Source: Arion vulgaris
Lineage: Eukaryota; Mollusca; Gastropoda; Stylommatophora; Arionidae
Assembly (NCBI GenBank): GCA_020796225.1
Contig: CM036762.1
Coordinates: 51,074,407-51,138,406 of the forward strand
Length of the DNA stretch: 64,000 nucleotides
Direction: 5' to 3'
The position numbers and the translations under genes were made by a program. This document shows, in pieces, positions 9,975-20,974 of the stretch. Position 1 is the first letter of the stretch. Every line of letters begins with the position of its first letter. Below the pieces are notes generated by a model. It saw nothing but the letters and a program-made list of their open reading frames with translations, searched no databases and was not told where the DNA came from.

Positions 9975-10388
9975 CATAGGTTCCCAAAGTGGGCGATACA
10001 GCCCCTCCCCAGTGGGCGTTGAAGCCTTTTAGGGGGGGCGATAGTGGGTTCAGAAGCATTTGGAAGGGGGTGGAGGGGAACGTTCAGGCGATCTAGGGGT
10101 CAGTGGCTCCTTATAGAAAAAATTAATAATACACTTAAAAATAAATTATTTTCGTGATTTTGCGATTAAATAACTGTATTAAAGATGAAGCACATATTGG
10201 CCACTATGTTTTCAATAATTTAACGGTATAAACAGTAATGTCTCATTAGTTATTATTTACGTTGAAAATATCAAACTGCTTGAACGTGGAAAACTATTCT
10301 AATTTGGAGGAGGGAGGGGGTGGAGGGGCGTTACAAAATGTATATCTTGCAAAGTGGGCGGTGGCATAAATAAGTTTGGGAACCTATG
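9975..10388. mobile_element. hAT-like non-autonomous DNA element (~414 bp)
   Basis: Perfect 14-bp terminal inverted repeats cataggttcccaaa (9975-9988) and its complement (10375-10388) bound a G-rich then AT-rich interior with no coding frame. The terminus resembles hAT ends of the caggggttcccaaa type, from general knowledge. I could not find a clean 8-bp target duplication, so the exact ends are uncertain. Confidence 0.6.
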
Positions 10389-10432
10389 TTTGTTGTAGAC
10401 ATTGAACAACAACAAACGAGAAGTAGAATCAA

Positions 10433-10600
10433 ATGAAATCTATTCATAATAATAATTCCTCTCGTACCTTTAAACGTTACATAGAACCTGCAAGCAAATT
10501 TATCCATACCGTTCTATCCTGGGCAACTCGCTCAGTCTCCTCCATGAAACTGAGACCAATATTTCTTGCCTCTCTCAGCAAAGTCAAATCAATTAATCTT
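10433..10600 (-). mobile_element. LINE-3 3' end, minus strand
   Basis: On the minus strand it reads as the 3' coding end ARNIGLSFMEETERVAQDR, and its A/T tail is at 10440-10460. The matching plus-strand copies are at 26.7 and 49.2 kb. Confidence 0.75.
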
Positions 10601-11228
10601 AATGAAAGAAGATTGTGCTGAACGATCAATAGCTGATTCATCTCCTAAACACCCTCTTCCCCGCCCTATGTTGTTCTGTTTTTCCTGTAAAGAACGGGTG
10701 GCTACCTGTCATAATAAATCAGGTGAGCGTACTTAGATCAAACTTCCAGGATAAAAAGTTGCCCCAAAAAGTTGAGAGATATCACATTTTTACACTTAGT
10801 CCTGGGATATCGAAGTCAACCTTAGAAACTCTCTGTCAATCTAGATCGCATATCAGCGCAGAGACGTCCTTTGATCTGCCTAATTATATGCCTGAACCGG
10901 ACAAAAGATCCCAAGAAACTTAGCCTTCTTGAACTTCAAAGTTGGAAACTAAAAGACGCCCTATGAATTCTAATTTGGACCTGGCTGTCTTTCAAATATA
11001 TTTTTCTTCTTTACCCTGCATTTTTGTTGTAGTCGTGGGAAAATACTTCCATTTTTTATTTAGTGAAAACCAGCTCACATCAATAACCTTCATCCCACAA
11101 CAAAGAACATTTTGTGTGTTTTCATTATTTAGTTTCAAATGACGATTTAATAAATTAGAAAAATTTACAATGACAAACATATAGAAGATTGGAATAAGTA
11201 AAAAAACCTTACAAAATATTCCATCAGA
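10601..11228. other. No gene recognised
   Basis: Two short plus-strand frames (about 66 codons each, near 10723 and 10942) have no recognisable motif. Sequence looks single-copy within the window. Confidence 0.4.
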
Positions 11229-11486
11229 AAACGTCCGTGTGGGGCCGGGACCAGAAAGGAAACAAAGAATAGTACCGCTGCGACCTACAAGGCATGTCGT
11301 AAGAGGCGACTGAGGTAGGGACATGGGGAAGCTACCTAGTAAATAAAAAACGTCCCAGAAATCGGATTAGCTGGCCTACTTGTAGGCGCATACGCACAAT
11401 CGCTCTTAGGCTCAGAGCACATATAAATCACAAAGACTGGGTTAACAAGTGGTCGATATGGACCGCTCGATAAGAAGAAGAAGAAT
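11229..11486 (+). mobile_element. SINE-C abutting the 21-bp array
   Basis: A full-length copy ending in gataagaagaagaagaa at ~11470-11485. The 21-bp array starts immediately after the tail. Confidence 0.85.
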
Positions 11487-12930
11487 GGGCTTTCTTTCCA
11501 TCCGTAATGACTTTCTTTCCAACCGTAATGGCTTTCTTTCCATCCGTAATGGTTTTCTTTCCAACCGTAATGGCTTTCTTTCCAACCGTAATGGTTTTCT
11601 TTCCAACCGTAATGACTTTCTTTCCAACCGTAATGGATTTCTTTCCAACCGTAATGGCTTTCTTTCCAACCGTAATGGCTTTCTTTCCAACCGTAATGGC
11701 TTTCTTTCCAACCGTAATGGTTTTCTTTCCAACCGTAATGGCTTTCTTTCCAACCGTAATGGCTTTCTTTCCAACCGTAATGGTTTTCTTTCCAACCGTA
11801 ATGGCTTTCTTTCCAACCGTAATGGCTTTCTTTCCAACCGTAATGGCTTTCTTTCAAACCACCACGTAATGACTTTCTTTCCAACCGTAATGGCTTTCTT
11901 TCCAACCGTAATGACTTTCTTTCCAACCGTAATGCTTTCTTTCCAACCGTAATGGTTTCTTTCCAACCGTAATGACTTTCTTTCCAACGTAATGGCTTTC
12001 TTTCCAACCGTAATGGCTTTCTTTCCAACCGTAATGACTTTCTTTCCAACCGTAATGGCTTTCTTTCCAACCGTAATGGTTTTCTTTCCAACCGTAATGG
12101 CTTTCTTTCCAACCGTAATGGCTTTCTTTCCAACCGTAATGGCTTTCTTTCCAACCGTAATGGTTTTCTTTCCAACCGTAATGGCTTTCTTTCCAACCGT
12201 AATGACTTTCTTTCCAACCGTAATGACTTTCTTTCCAACCGTAATGGCTTTCTTTCCAACCGTAATGACTTTCTTTCCAACCGTAATGACTTTCTTTCCA
12301 ACCGTAATGGCTTTCTTTCCAACCGTAATGACTTTCTTTCCAACCGTAATGACTTTCTTTCCAACCGTAATAACTTTCTTTCCAACCGTAATGGCTTTCT
12401 TTCCAACCGTAATGGCTTTCTTTCCAACCGTAATGACTTTCTTTCCAACCGTAATGACTTTCTTTCCAACGTAATACTTTCTTTCCAACCGTAATGGTTT
12501 TCTTTCCAACCGTAATGACTTTCTTTCCAACCGTAATGACTTTCTTTCCAACCGTAATGGCTTTCTTTCCAACCGTAATGACTTTTTTCCAACCGTAATG
12601 GCTTTCTTTCCAACGTAATGACTTTCTTTCCAAGCCTAGTAATGGCTTTCTTTCCAACCGTAATGACTTTCTTTCCAACCGTAATGGCTTTCTTTCCAAC
12701 CGTAATGGCTTTCTTTCCAACCGTAATGGCTTTCTTTCCAACCGTAATGGCTTTCTTTCCAACCGTAATGGCTTTCTTTCAACCGTAATGGCTTTCAACG
12801 TTTTTTTTTCCACCGAAGCCTGGCTTTCACTCTTGGCTCTCCAGACATCGTAATGGTTCTTTCACAACACCGTAATCTCTGCAACCGTATGGCTTTTTTC
12901 CACCGTGAATGAACTCTTCACACCGAATAG
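11487..12930. repeat. 21-bp minisatellite (ctttctttccaaccgtaatg)
   Basis: About 62 units of 21 bp. The constant part is tttctttccaaccgtaatg, followed by variants g, ac, gt or ga. Since 21 is a multiple of 3, several frames stay open over hundreds of codons on both strands (for example ERKPLRL and MAFFPTV repeats). These are translation artefacts. The last ~130 bp (12800-12930) is badly degenerate. Confidence 0.95.
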
Positions 12931-13008
12931 TCCTAGTCCAACGCGTACAACAGCTGGCAGACAGGGTTAAATCATGCCTCTAAAGTTAAAGAAGGCACGC
13001 CTGTATGG

Positions 13009-13102
13009 CGAAGGACACTGATTATAAGGTAGAAAGCCTTAACGCAAAATTCAACATGTAGCGCCATATCAGTCGCCCTAACTACGCTTGAATTCATAGC
13101 GG
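13009..13102 (+). repeat. R1 dispersed repeat, copy 1
   Basis: A block gaaggacactgattataagg ... agccttaacgcaaaa ... acgcttgaattcatagcg. It is shared with 33442-33536 and 45806-45901. All three lie at the edge of a minisatellite. The family is unknown to me. Confidence 0.6.
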
Positions 13103-13589
13103 GAACGTATAAAAGAAGAAGGTCCAACTAGCATCAGTTTGATACGAATTGATGTGTGCCAATTGCAAAAATAATGTCAGCAAACTGCTAGAGTCTGACT
13201 TCATCACTTCTCATAAGACTGTCCTCTGTATGTCTTAGTTCTATACAGACAGTCATTTGGTATGTGTATTTTAAAATTGTGACGAATTCTGAGTTTACGC
13301 ATGTTTCTCTTAAATTCATGATTGAATGATTGATATTTGCGCATGGCCATTTGAGTTGTTCGTATGTGTCGATTCCTCCCGCCAATAATGGCTGACACAT
13401 TCCGTTTCTGAGGACATCTTTTTTTGAGGTTGTTCTCTAGATAGTTGCAGTCCCCTGCTGACGAGATCTGTCTTCTCGGGTTTGTCTGGAGTCGTCCTAC
13501 TCTAGATGACTTCAGCCTTCTGTTGCCAGGCTCACCAACCCAGGCTTTTATGCAGGGTGTGCTTCCTGGACACTGTAGTTTAATCCCTT
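13103..13589. other. Unassigned interval
   Basis: Short frames of about 70 codons occur on the minus strand near 13190-13400 without a recognisable domain. The right end may belong to the LINE-2 fragment that follows. Confidence 0.35.
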
Positions 13590-14127
13590 ATGCTTAAGGG
13601 AAAGTGTCATAGAAGTAGAAGACAAGACAAGAAAAGGATGTCCTCCTCAAGAGAGAGGACAAGTGCTATTTGTCCCATAGCTGGGGATGGGTTGGTTGCA
13701 GCCAGAGCATTTACCACTCGCCGGTGGGTTCTGCACTGTCACCTTATGAGGTCCCATCCTGCAGTAGACTGGAAGACAAACACTGGATATGATTATGGAA
13801 AAGACTCCCTCAAAGACCTAAGCAGAACAGACCAGGTCATTATATTTCGACTACGCACCGGACACTGCAGACTCAACAAACACTTATACAGATTAGGAAT
13901 AAGTCAAACAGCTCTCTGCCAGTGTCAGCAGGCAGAACAGACACCAGAGCATATCCTGCAAGACTGTCCTCTTCTGTGTGAGCTGAGAAGCAACATGTGG
14001 CCACACCCAGTCGACCTGAAAACTAAGCTTTGGGAAACCTGACAGACCTGAAGCTGTCTGCCCAGTTTGTGGTCCACAGTAAATTAAGCTCATGACCAGA
14101 GATCGCTGAAGAAGAAGAAGAAGAAGA
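13590..14127 (+). mobile_element. LINE-2 3' end with CxC-H-C motif and GAA tail
   Basis: The frame 13590-14042 contains LSRTDQVIIFRLRTGHCRLN, then CQCQQAEQTPEHILQDC, a C-x-C-x8-H-x4-C knuckle typical of the C-terminus of RNase H-bearing non-LTR elements. It continues into WPHPVDLKTKLWET and stops. The 3' UTR ends in a long GAA tail at 14107-14130. The segment 13965-14115 is almost identical to 59773-59934, indicating recent activity of this family. Confidence 0.85.
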
Positions 14128-14575
14128 AGAATGATTGATAGATTGATTGATTGTGCCATCATCACTGCACTTCGGTGAGTAATCATGTGTGCTCCGAACT
14201 CTTTCTTACACAGGAAGATATGGTCGGCAGTGCACGAATTCCGTAGCACCGGCGAGGTCCCGATGTAATTTAGAAGATTATGAAAATGTTCTGTAGGAAC
14301 CTTAATTATTAATCTTTCTAATGAATTTTGCCCAGACAGCTGCTTTCCAGCCTGATCTTCTTGATTTTGAACTGTCATTGGTTCTTTTAAGTGCTCACCG
14401 TGAACAAGATACCTACGTTTTATCATTCGTCTCCGATAGGACTGGGAACTCGATCTCACCTACACTGGGATCAATGATCTCTGATAAAATATCCCCATGG
14501 CTGCACGTGGAAGCGAACTTGGTACCTTTGGAAAGAAAGGTGAGGAGCTAGCCTCTACACCACAGAAACCACCCC
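14128..14575 (-). mobile_element. SINE-G, full length, minus strand
   Basis: On the minus strand it starts with the tRNA-like head ctgtggtgtagaggctagc (perfect A box tggtgtagagg). It has a ~430-bp body with cggagacgaatgataaaacg and ends in a (caat)n tail at 14128-14150. It is unusually long for a tRNA SINE and directly abuts the LINE-2 tail. Confidence 0.8.
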
Positions 14576-14929
14576 ACCCCCTTTCCCAAATAATGTGTCT
14601 TCTTCTTCTTCTTCTTCTCTTCCACCATTTACTTCTTTTATAGAAGTGTTGGGATGAAACGTGCAAAAAAAATGTGTAAATTCCACAAAACGTGATGTTG
14701 GCTTTCGAGGTCTATAAATAGTCTCAGGTGAGAATAACCAATTGGATAATTGATGGCGGCCCCGGCCTTGGACTCGCTATCGGGTTACAGGTTTGTGACA
14801 TTAGTCGAGAGAAAGGCGTGAAGATTTTACCTTTGATGTTCGTGAGAGGACAGGTGTGTCTTTTGCAGCTGTCAGTCAAAAATGTTTGAAAGGTGCACAT
14901 AGCTATAATCAACTGAGATTGTTATACTT
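14576..14929. other. No gene seen
   Basis: Contains a (ctt)n run near 14600 and unremarkable DNA. A 62-codon minus-strand frame at 14724-14912 has no support. Confidence 0.4.
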
Positions 14930-15455
14930 ACTATAGATTTGCGGAGATTGATGTTCTATACATTTGGGGAGATTGATGTACTACACATTTCGGGAGATTG
15001 ATGTACTATACATTTGGGGAGATTGCTGTACTATACATTTTGGGAGATTGCTGTACTATACATTTGGGGAGATTGCTGTACTATATACATTTGGGGAGAT
15101 TGTTGTACTGTACATTTGGGGAGATTGATGTACTATACATTTGGGGAGATTGATGCACTATACATTTGGGGAGACTGATGTACTATATACATTTGGAGAG
15201 ATTGATGCACTATACATTTGGGGAGATTGATGCACTATACATTTGGGGAGATTGATACACTAAACATTTGGGGAGACTGATGTACTATATACATTTGGAG
15301 AGATTGATGTACTATATACATTTGGAGAGATTGATGTACTATATACATTTGGGGAGATTGATGTACTATACATGTGGAGAGATTGATGCACTATACATTT
15401 GGGGAGATTGATGTACTATACATTTGGGGAGATTGCTATTCTATACATTAGATTG
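14930..15455. repeat. 26-bp minisatellite (catttggggagattgatg)
   Basis: About 20 units built on atacatttggggagattg followed by atgtacta or variants (ctgtacta, atgcacta). A 2-bp 'ta' insertion gives 28-bp units that recur in clusters, showing unit-type spreading within the array. Confidence 0.93.
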
Positions 15456-15504
15456 ATAGTGCAAACACAAATAAAACCAAATAGCTTTTCGTTTGTGGTT
15501 GAAA

Positions 15505-16310
15505 ACCTTTTCTGTGGCGTAGTGGTTAGATGCTCCCCTTGTGTTCCAAAGGTACTCGGTTAGCTCCTCCGTGGACCCATTGGCATAATTTTTCCAGAGA
15601 TTCCTGATCTAAGTGTAGCTGAAATCAAGTTCCTCGTTCTGTCGGAGACGGACGATAAAACATAGGTCCCGTGTTCGAGTAGAACATGTAACAGAATCAT
15701 TGACAGTTTAAAATCGAAAATAGCAGGCTAGAATATCGTTGTCATGGCAACATTCTTCAGAAAATCGTTGTCATGGCAACATTCTTCAGAAAATCGTTGT
15801 CATGGCAACATTCTTCAGAAAATCGTTGCCATGGCAACATTCTTCAGAAAATCGTTGTCATGGCAACATTCTTCAGAAAATCGTTGTCATGGCAACATTC
15901 TTCAGAAAATCGTTGTCATGGCAACATTCTTCAGAAAATCGTTGTCATGGCAACATTCTTCAGAAAATCGTTGTCATGGCAACATTCTTCAGAAAATCGT
16001 TGTCATGGCAACATTCTTCAGAAAATCGTTGTCATGGCAACATTCTTCAGAAAATCGTTGTCATGGCAACATTCTTCAGAAAATCGTTGTCATGGCAACA
16101 TTCTTCAGAAAATCGTTGTCCTGGCAACATTCTTCAGAAAATACAAAATAAAAATTCTTACAACATATTTCCACCATCTTCTAAATTACATCGGGGACCC
16201 TCGCCGATGCTAAGAAGTGCATTGTCACTGATGTCTTCCTGTGTAGGAAAGATATCGGAGAACACATGGTTACTCATCACAGTGCAATGATGATGGTATA
16301 ATAAATCAAT
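15505..16310 (+). mobile_element. SINE-G, plus strand, with an internal 29-bp array
   Basis: The head ctgtggcgtagtggttagatg (A box tggcgtagtgg) is at 15512, the middle runs to about 15735, and the 3' half resumes at 16143 (cttctaaattacatcgggga ... agtgcaatgatgatgg). Against the other SINE-G copies the only large extra block is the 29-bp tandem array at 15737-16142. Confidence 0.85.
15737..16142. repeat. 29-bp minisatellite within SINE-G
   Basis: About 14 almost identical units with aaaatcgttgtcatggcaac then attcttcag. Single variants (gttgcc at ~15824, gtcctgg at ~16118) are rare, so the array is young. Confidence 0.95.
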
Positions 16311-16360
16311 ACTCTATCATTCTTCAATATTTTGTTTGTAGTTAAAGGGGTTTATCTTTG

Positions 16361-16629
16361 AAACTTATAGCAAGATGAGAATAAGGTGTTTATCATGTTC
16401 GTAAAAACTTATAGCAAGATGAGAATAAGGTGTTTATCATGTTCGTAAAAACTTATAGCAAGATGAGAATAAGGTGTTTATCATGTTCGTAAAAACTTAT
16501 AGCAAGATGAGAATAAGGTGTTTATCATGTTCGTAAAAACTTATAGCAAGATGAGAATAAGGTGTTTATCGTGTTTGTAAAAACTTATAGCAAGATGAGA
16601 ATAAGGTATTTATCGTGTTTGTAATAACG
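16361..16629. repeat. 44-bp tandem repeat, six copies
   Basis: Units read aacttatagcaagatgagaa then taaggtgtttatcatgttcg. The first four are identical and the last two share a gtgttt variant. The unit length equals that of the 7-8.6 kb satellite and both contain tatagcaaga, but I see no further homology. Confidence 0.93.
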
Positions 16630-16648
16630 TAACTCTCAGATATCCCAT

Positions 16649-16903
16649 CGCCCAAGTGGTTACAAGGGCCCAAATTTGGAGTGTAAAGAATAGAACCACT
16701 GTTACCTGCCACGCATGTCGTAAGAGGCGACTAAGGAGGTTTGGTTGAAATGGGATGCACATGTCCTAAACTTGTAGAAGTCTATGCGCTTAGGGCCTAC
16801 CAAACCAATGTGCAACGTATACACGTTCTTGGCAAAGATGAAACATATTACAAAGAGTGGTTAAAATTGATCGTAAAGAACGAACGCAAAGAAGAAGAAG
16901 AAG
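16649..16903 (+). mobile_element. SINE-A
   Basis: Starts cgcccaagtggttacaaggg and ends in a GAA tail. The 9-mer gtaataacg occurs before (16620) and after the tail (~16908) but is not adjacent to the 5' end, so the insertion boundary is unclear. Confidence 0.88.
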
Positions 16904-17405
16904 ATGAAGTAATAACGATCGTATTGCTAGGCTAGGCAATGGGTACCGTAAGAAATAAGGGTGAGTTGTTCCAGTCACAGCCAACTCTAGATAACTAGGC
17001 CAAACAACTGAGGAGGAAACACCTGACCTAGATCAGAGCGGGCGGCTGGAATATACAGGGGTTTAACTCAAGCTGTCAGTGATAAACAATTTGCCAGGTA
17101 CGGCATTGTATCCTGGTCAATTTTTCTATTTAACACGGTTCTAGCTAGCTTGTCTACGTCACATTTGTTCTCGGTTATTCCGCACTGCAATACACAGTTC
17201 ACACAAACGACTCTATACTATGTCACCGTAACTGAACCTTCTCATTTCCATACATATAAGCCAGATTAGCTCCATTCTAGGGTTGTTAAGCTTGAAACCC
17301 TGATAATGTTTGATAGAAACTGCAAGCTGTTTTGTAATTTAACTAAATTCTGTGTGTCTGTGTGTATTTATTGGTGAAAATTTTTTCATAATATTGATAT
17401 TCCTT
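16904..17405. other. No feature recognised
   Basis: Single-copy-looking sequence without a long frame or a repeat shared in the window. Confidence 0.4.
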
Positions 17406-17595
17406 ATCGTGTTCGTAGCGTGTTGGACTACGGGTGTCAAGCTCCCTGTGAGTGCGGGTTTAATTCCCCGGACTGGCAGAAAAGTCACAGGTTCTCCAGA
17501 TTTACGTGTTCGTGGCACCGAACCGAAGGGTTTTTGATGTCCATGGCACCGAGCGGAAGCGCTGAAAGCTCAAGTGCTTCTGGATGGGAAAAAAA
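17406..17595 (+). mobile_element. SINE-F
   Basis: Head gttcgtagcgtgttggacta, B-box region gcgggtttaattcc, body with gttcgtggcaccgaaccgaa, and an A-rich 3' end at 17588-17597. The first bases of the head are missing. Confidence 0.82.
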
Positions 17596-17959
17596 ATTGT
17601 TAAACTTGTTGCATAATATAACTTCGATTTGCATTTTGTGTTGATTTTAAAATGAATTTGTTATATACAACAATACTGGAATGCGAGTCACGTGGTGAGT
17701 TGGGTCTGATTTCCCATAATGCTTACCTGAGTCCGAAAGCCCATAAGTCTATAGTTGGCTCTGTTCGAGTCTTGTCTTTATTCTTTTTTTTTCGGAACTC
17801 CTAAAACCTGTACATTGGAAAATTGTAGCACAAATTTAGGAAGCATATCGTATTGTGTATGCCTTTTTCTTTATACAAATCATATCAGTTTGCAAGCCAA
17901 CATCAGTGTCATTTGTTGATGATTTAACTCGTTTTTCATTCATGTTATCCACATAAATT
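17596..17959. other. No feature recognised
   Basis: AT-rich. Nothing supportable was seen on either strand. Confidence 0.35.
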
Positions 17960-18157
17960 TGAAACTCTGTTCGAGGTCAAAGTTGATCGGTGAAAAGCAA
18001 GAGGAAGACCGAGAGATAAGTGGGAGGGACATTTAAAGAAATGGACAGGATATAGTCTGGCAGAGGGCAACACCAAGGCGAAAGACAGAAGATGCTGGAG
18101 ATTCATTGCAGCCAACCTTCAATGCGGAGACGGCACTGATGATGATGATGATGATCT
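17960..18157 (+). mobile_element. LINE 3' end with (gat)n tail
   Basis: One frame reads ARGRPRDKWEGHLKKWTG followed by KDRRCWRFIAANL, a basic RGRP...KW motif found at the C-terminus of reverse transcriptases of non-LTR elements. It ends in a (gat)n tail at 18133-18152. Only the last ~65 codons survive. Confidence 0.7.
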
Positions 18158-19073
18158 ACATAAAAATAATTAAAATTAATACCTTCGAAAAGAAAAAAAA
18201 CCCAGCTGACATATGGAAAGGAAATGTGAAAAATATTTTTATTTAAAAAAGGATCCCACTGTTTGCATGAAGTTTCGCACGGTATACTGATATGAATAGG
18301 GACTTATTAGTTTCTTCAACAAATGCTAGTATGGAGCTAGTATTCTGACAAGGTCTCTTGTTATCTGTCACTATAATAAGACTCCCTGGAGAGAATCAAA
18401 GGGCACGAGCGCTCGATATCAAAGACAAAGTGTCGGACCCATAATCTCACTTCAAAGAGACTCCGGCGGTGACTTCTAAAGCGAATGATCTGCTCGTTTA
18501 CCACATTCAGTGACCAAACAAGCGTAAAATTGTCCTAGCAAGGAGACAGACCGGAGACAGAAACTTGAAGGAAAAGAAGGAAACAAAAAGAAAAGACAAA
18601 CAACAAACAAACAAAATAAAAATATGCAACTTCTTTTCTTGTTCTCCTGCCCTCCTTCCTCCATGACCTCTATTTTACTGAATAGAGTTATAGCATAAGG
18701 TGGTTTTATTTTAATAGTTAGATGTTAGGGAGGGCAGAAAAAATTGAATTTCAAAAACTACCAAAGAAAAAAACGATAACATGTCGCTATTCAGGATTTA
18801 AGATCAAAGGGACTGAAGTTTGTTTGTTAGAGTAGCTGGCCCCTGGGAAACGGAATAGCATAGGGCATCTGATGTTTTCTGAGGTTAACTTGTCGCTCGG
18901 TGGTTGTTTCCCTTATTTGTTGTGTCCCCACATATTGTCTCCCTTAAATGTTATTTCCCCTGCATATATATATATATATATTATGTCCCTTGAAATTGTT
19001 ACGTTCCCTCATATAGGTCTCGACATGTTGACATCTTCTTCTTCTTTTTCCCAAAAATTTCTACATCTTCTTA
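18158..19073. other. No gene seen
   Basis: Contains an A-rich tract near 18190, a short (ta)n run at 18965-18980 and no supportable coding region. The minus-strand frame 18476-18664 is a hydrophobic, Phe/Leu-rich translation of A-rich DNA. Confidence 0.4.
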
Positions 19074-19104
<31 letters not shown>

Positions 19105-19360
19105 CGCCATTGTGTTGTCGGGGCTCGCAAGGGGAGCAAAGAATAGTAGCGCTGCGATCCACAACTCATGTAGTAAAAGGCGACTAAGGTAGGGGACTAG
19201 GGAAGCTACCCTAGTAAATAAAAAGCGTAACAGAAATCAGATGTGCTGGCCTACTTGTAAGCGCATAACTGATACAACGTACAAACGCTCTTAGACCCAG
19301 ATCACATAAAATCACGAAGAGTAATTTAACAAGTGGTCGATATGGAGCGTTCAAAGAAGA
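19105..19360 (+). mobile_element. SINE-C within the SINE-G tail
   Basis: Full-length, with gctcgcaaggggagcaaaga near the start and a GAA tail at 19354-19361. The flanks are both gattgattgatt, so the target duplication is hidden in the simple repeat. Confidence 0.85.
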
Positions 19361-19664
19361 AGATTGATTGATTGATAGGACCATCATCATTGCACTTTGG
19401 TGATTAACCATGTGTGCCCCGATCTGTTTCGTACACAGGAAGATCTCAAAAGCTGTTCACGAAGTCCAAAGCACCTGAAGGAATTTAGAAGGCGGTAAAA
19501 TTAATTTGTAGGAATCTGTTAAAAAATTTTTTTTAACGAAATTTGCACGTGCATCACTTTCCAGCCTGCTCTTCTCGATTGTGTACTACAAATGATTGTT
19601 ACATACAAATGATTGTGTACAACAAATGATTGTGTACTACAAATGATTCTTTTACGTGTTAAAC

Positions 19665-19863
19665 CATTTTTTGGGATCCATAAGCACTTGGGCTATCATC
19701 TCTTCGGCTCGGTGCCATGGACATCGTAACCCTTCGGTTCTGTGCCACGAACACCGTAAATATGGAGAACCTGTGGCCTTTCTGCCAGCCCACGGAATTG
19801 AACCGCACTCACTGGGAGCTTGTCACCGTCGTCAAACGCTCTACGAACACGCTGGGCAGGCAG
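19665..19863 (-). mobile_element. SINE-F within SINE-G
   Basis: On the minus strand it shows the head cccagcgtgttcgtagagcg and the repeated ggcacc...gaagggt body motif. The sequence on the two sides joins to an uninterrupted SINE-G. Confidence 0.82.
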
Positions 19864-20040
19864 CATGAACACGGGACCTATGTTTTATCGTCCGTCTCCG
19901 ATAGGACTAGAAACTCAATCTCACCTACACTGAGATATGGGATCTCTGCAAAAATATGCATATGACTCCACGAGGGAGCGAACAGAGAACCTTTGAAACA
20001 AGAGGCGAGTACCTAGCCTGTACGTCACAGAGATCCCCAC

Positions 20041-20704
20041 TTTTTAAAAATTGTGCATGAACGTGTCACATTACTTCTCATTCGCCAACCACATTCGCCA
20101 ACTACATTCGTCAACTGCATTCGCCAACTACATTCAGAAACATAGGTTTCCTGCCTAGACCCTATCAATGTTGTACCCACAGAGGCTTTTTGTACCAACT
20201 TTCTCAGAACTTTGTATGTAATCAGCTAGCAGCTTGGCCTGCACCTCTAGGGGCTTACCACCTGAGAGGAGATATTCAATGAGTGGGTATTTAACCTGTT
20301 CTTAAAGATATTGCCTCGGGACAAGAGCACAATTCAAGCCTGCAAAATCTCTTTTGTGACTTGCCAAAGATCACAGGCACCCCGAACGTAGTCCTGTGCC
20401 ACAACTAAAGAAAGTTGTATTGTTGTTAATTTACTGTCAAATGTGAAAACAGATACCTGTCACCCGTAAAATCTTAGAAGATCTACCCGTGATCCGTTCA
20501 AAGTGGGAATAGATACTGGCCCCCAATTTAATAGACTATTCTGAATTTTATTAAAGTTGAACTTAATTCTTAAGAACTTGAGCCAGTCAGATTTGATTGA
20601 ATTGTACATCATTGTGGTTTGAAAGAAAGTCGGAAAAGTTGATTCAATTCTAATTAAAATGTTGAGAACATGAAATCAAAAGGTGATGAAATAGTGATAT
20701 CTAG
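20041..20704. other. No gene seen; short attcgccaactac repeats
   Basis: Four or five 13-14-bp near repeats of attcgccaactac lie at 20090-20140. The remainder is unassigned. Confidence 0.4.
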
Positions 20705-20962
20705 CGACCATGTGTTGCTGGGATCCTCATGTGGAGCAAAGAATAGTAACACTACGACCTACAAGGCATGTCGTAAGAGGCGACTGAGGTAAGGGTCCAT
20801 GGAAGCTACCCTAGTAAATAAAAAGCGTCGCAGAAATCGGATGTGCTGGCCCACTTGTAGGCGCATAACTGGCATTACTTACAATCGCTCTTAGGCTCAG
20901 ATCACATAAAATCACAAAGAGTGGTTTAACAAGTTGTCGTTACGAAGCTTTGGAAGAAGAAG
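20705..20962 (+). mobile_element. SINE-C preceding the 13-bp array
   Basis: A full copy with the core catgtcgtaagaggcgactg and tail gaagaagaagatg. The 13-bp array begins about 30 bp further on. Confidence 0.87.
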
Positions 20963-20974
20963 ATGAAATCCAGG

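Larger units (their letters stand above)
19074..20040 (-). mobile_element. SINE-G, minus strand, with SINE-C in its tail and SINE-F in its body
   Basis: Its (gatt)n tail is split: 19074-19104 and again at ~19361-19378, with SINE-C between. The body (19380-19664) matches other SINE-G copies. It contains a local reiteration of acaaatgattgtgtac at 19590-19645, is cut by SINE-F, and resumes at 19864 to the head near 20035 (minus-strand ctgtgacgtacaggctagg). Confidence 0.8.

Noticed and set aside
11336..12813. Very long overlapping frames on both strands (up to 425 codons) with ERKPLRL, ITVGKK and FFPTVMA repeats
   Set aside because: They are translations of a 21-bp minisatellite, open in several frames at once because 21 is divisible by 3. 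No start context, domain or codon signal.
16361..16629. Homology between this 44-bp repeat and the 44-bp satellite at 7-8.6 kb
   Set aside because: Only the 10-mer tatagcaaga is shared; the rest does not align. Equal length is probably coincidental.
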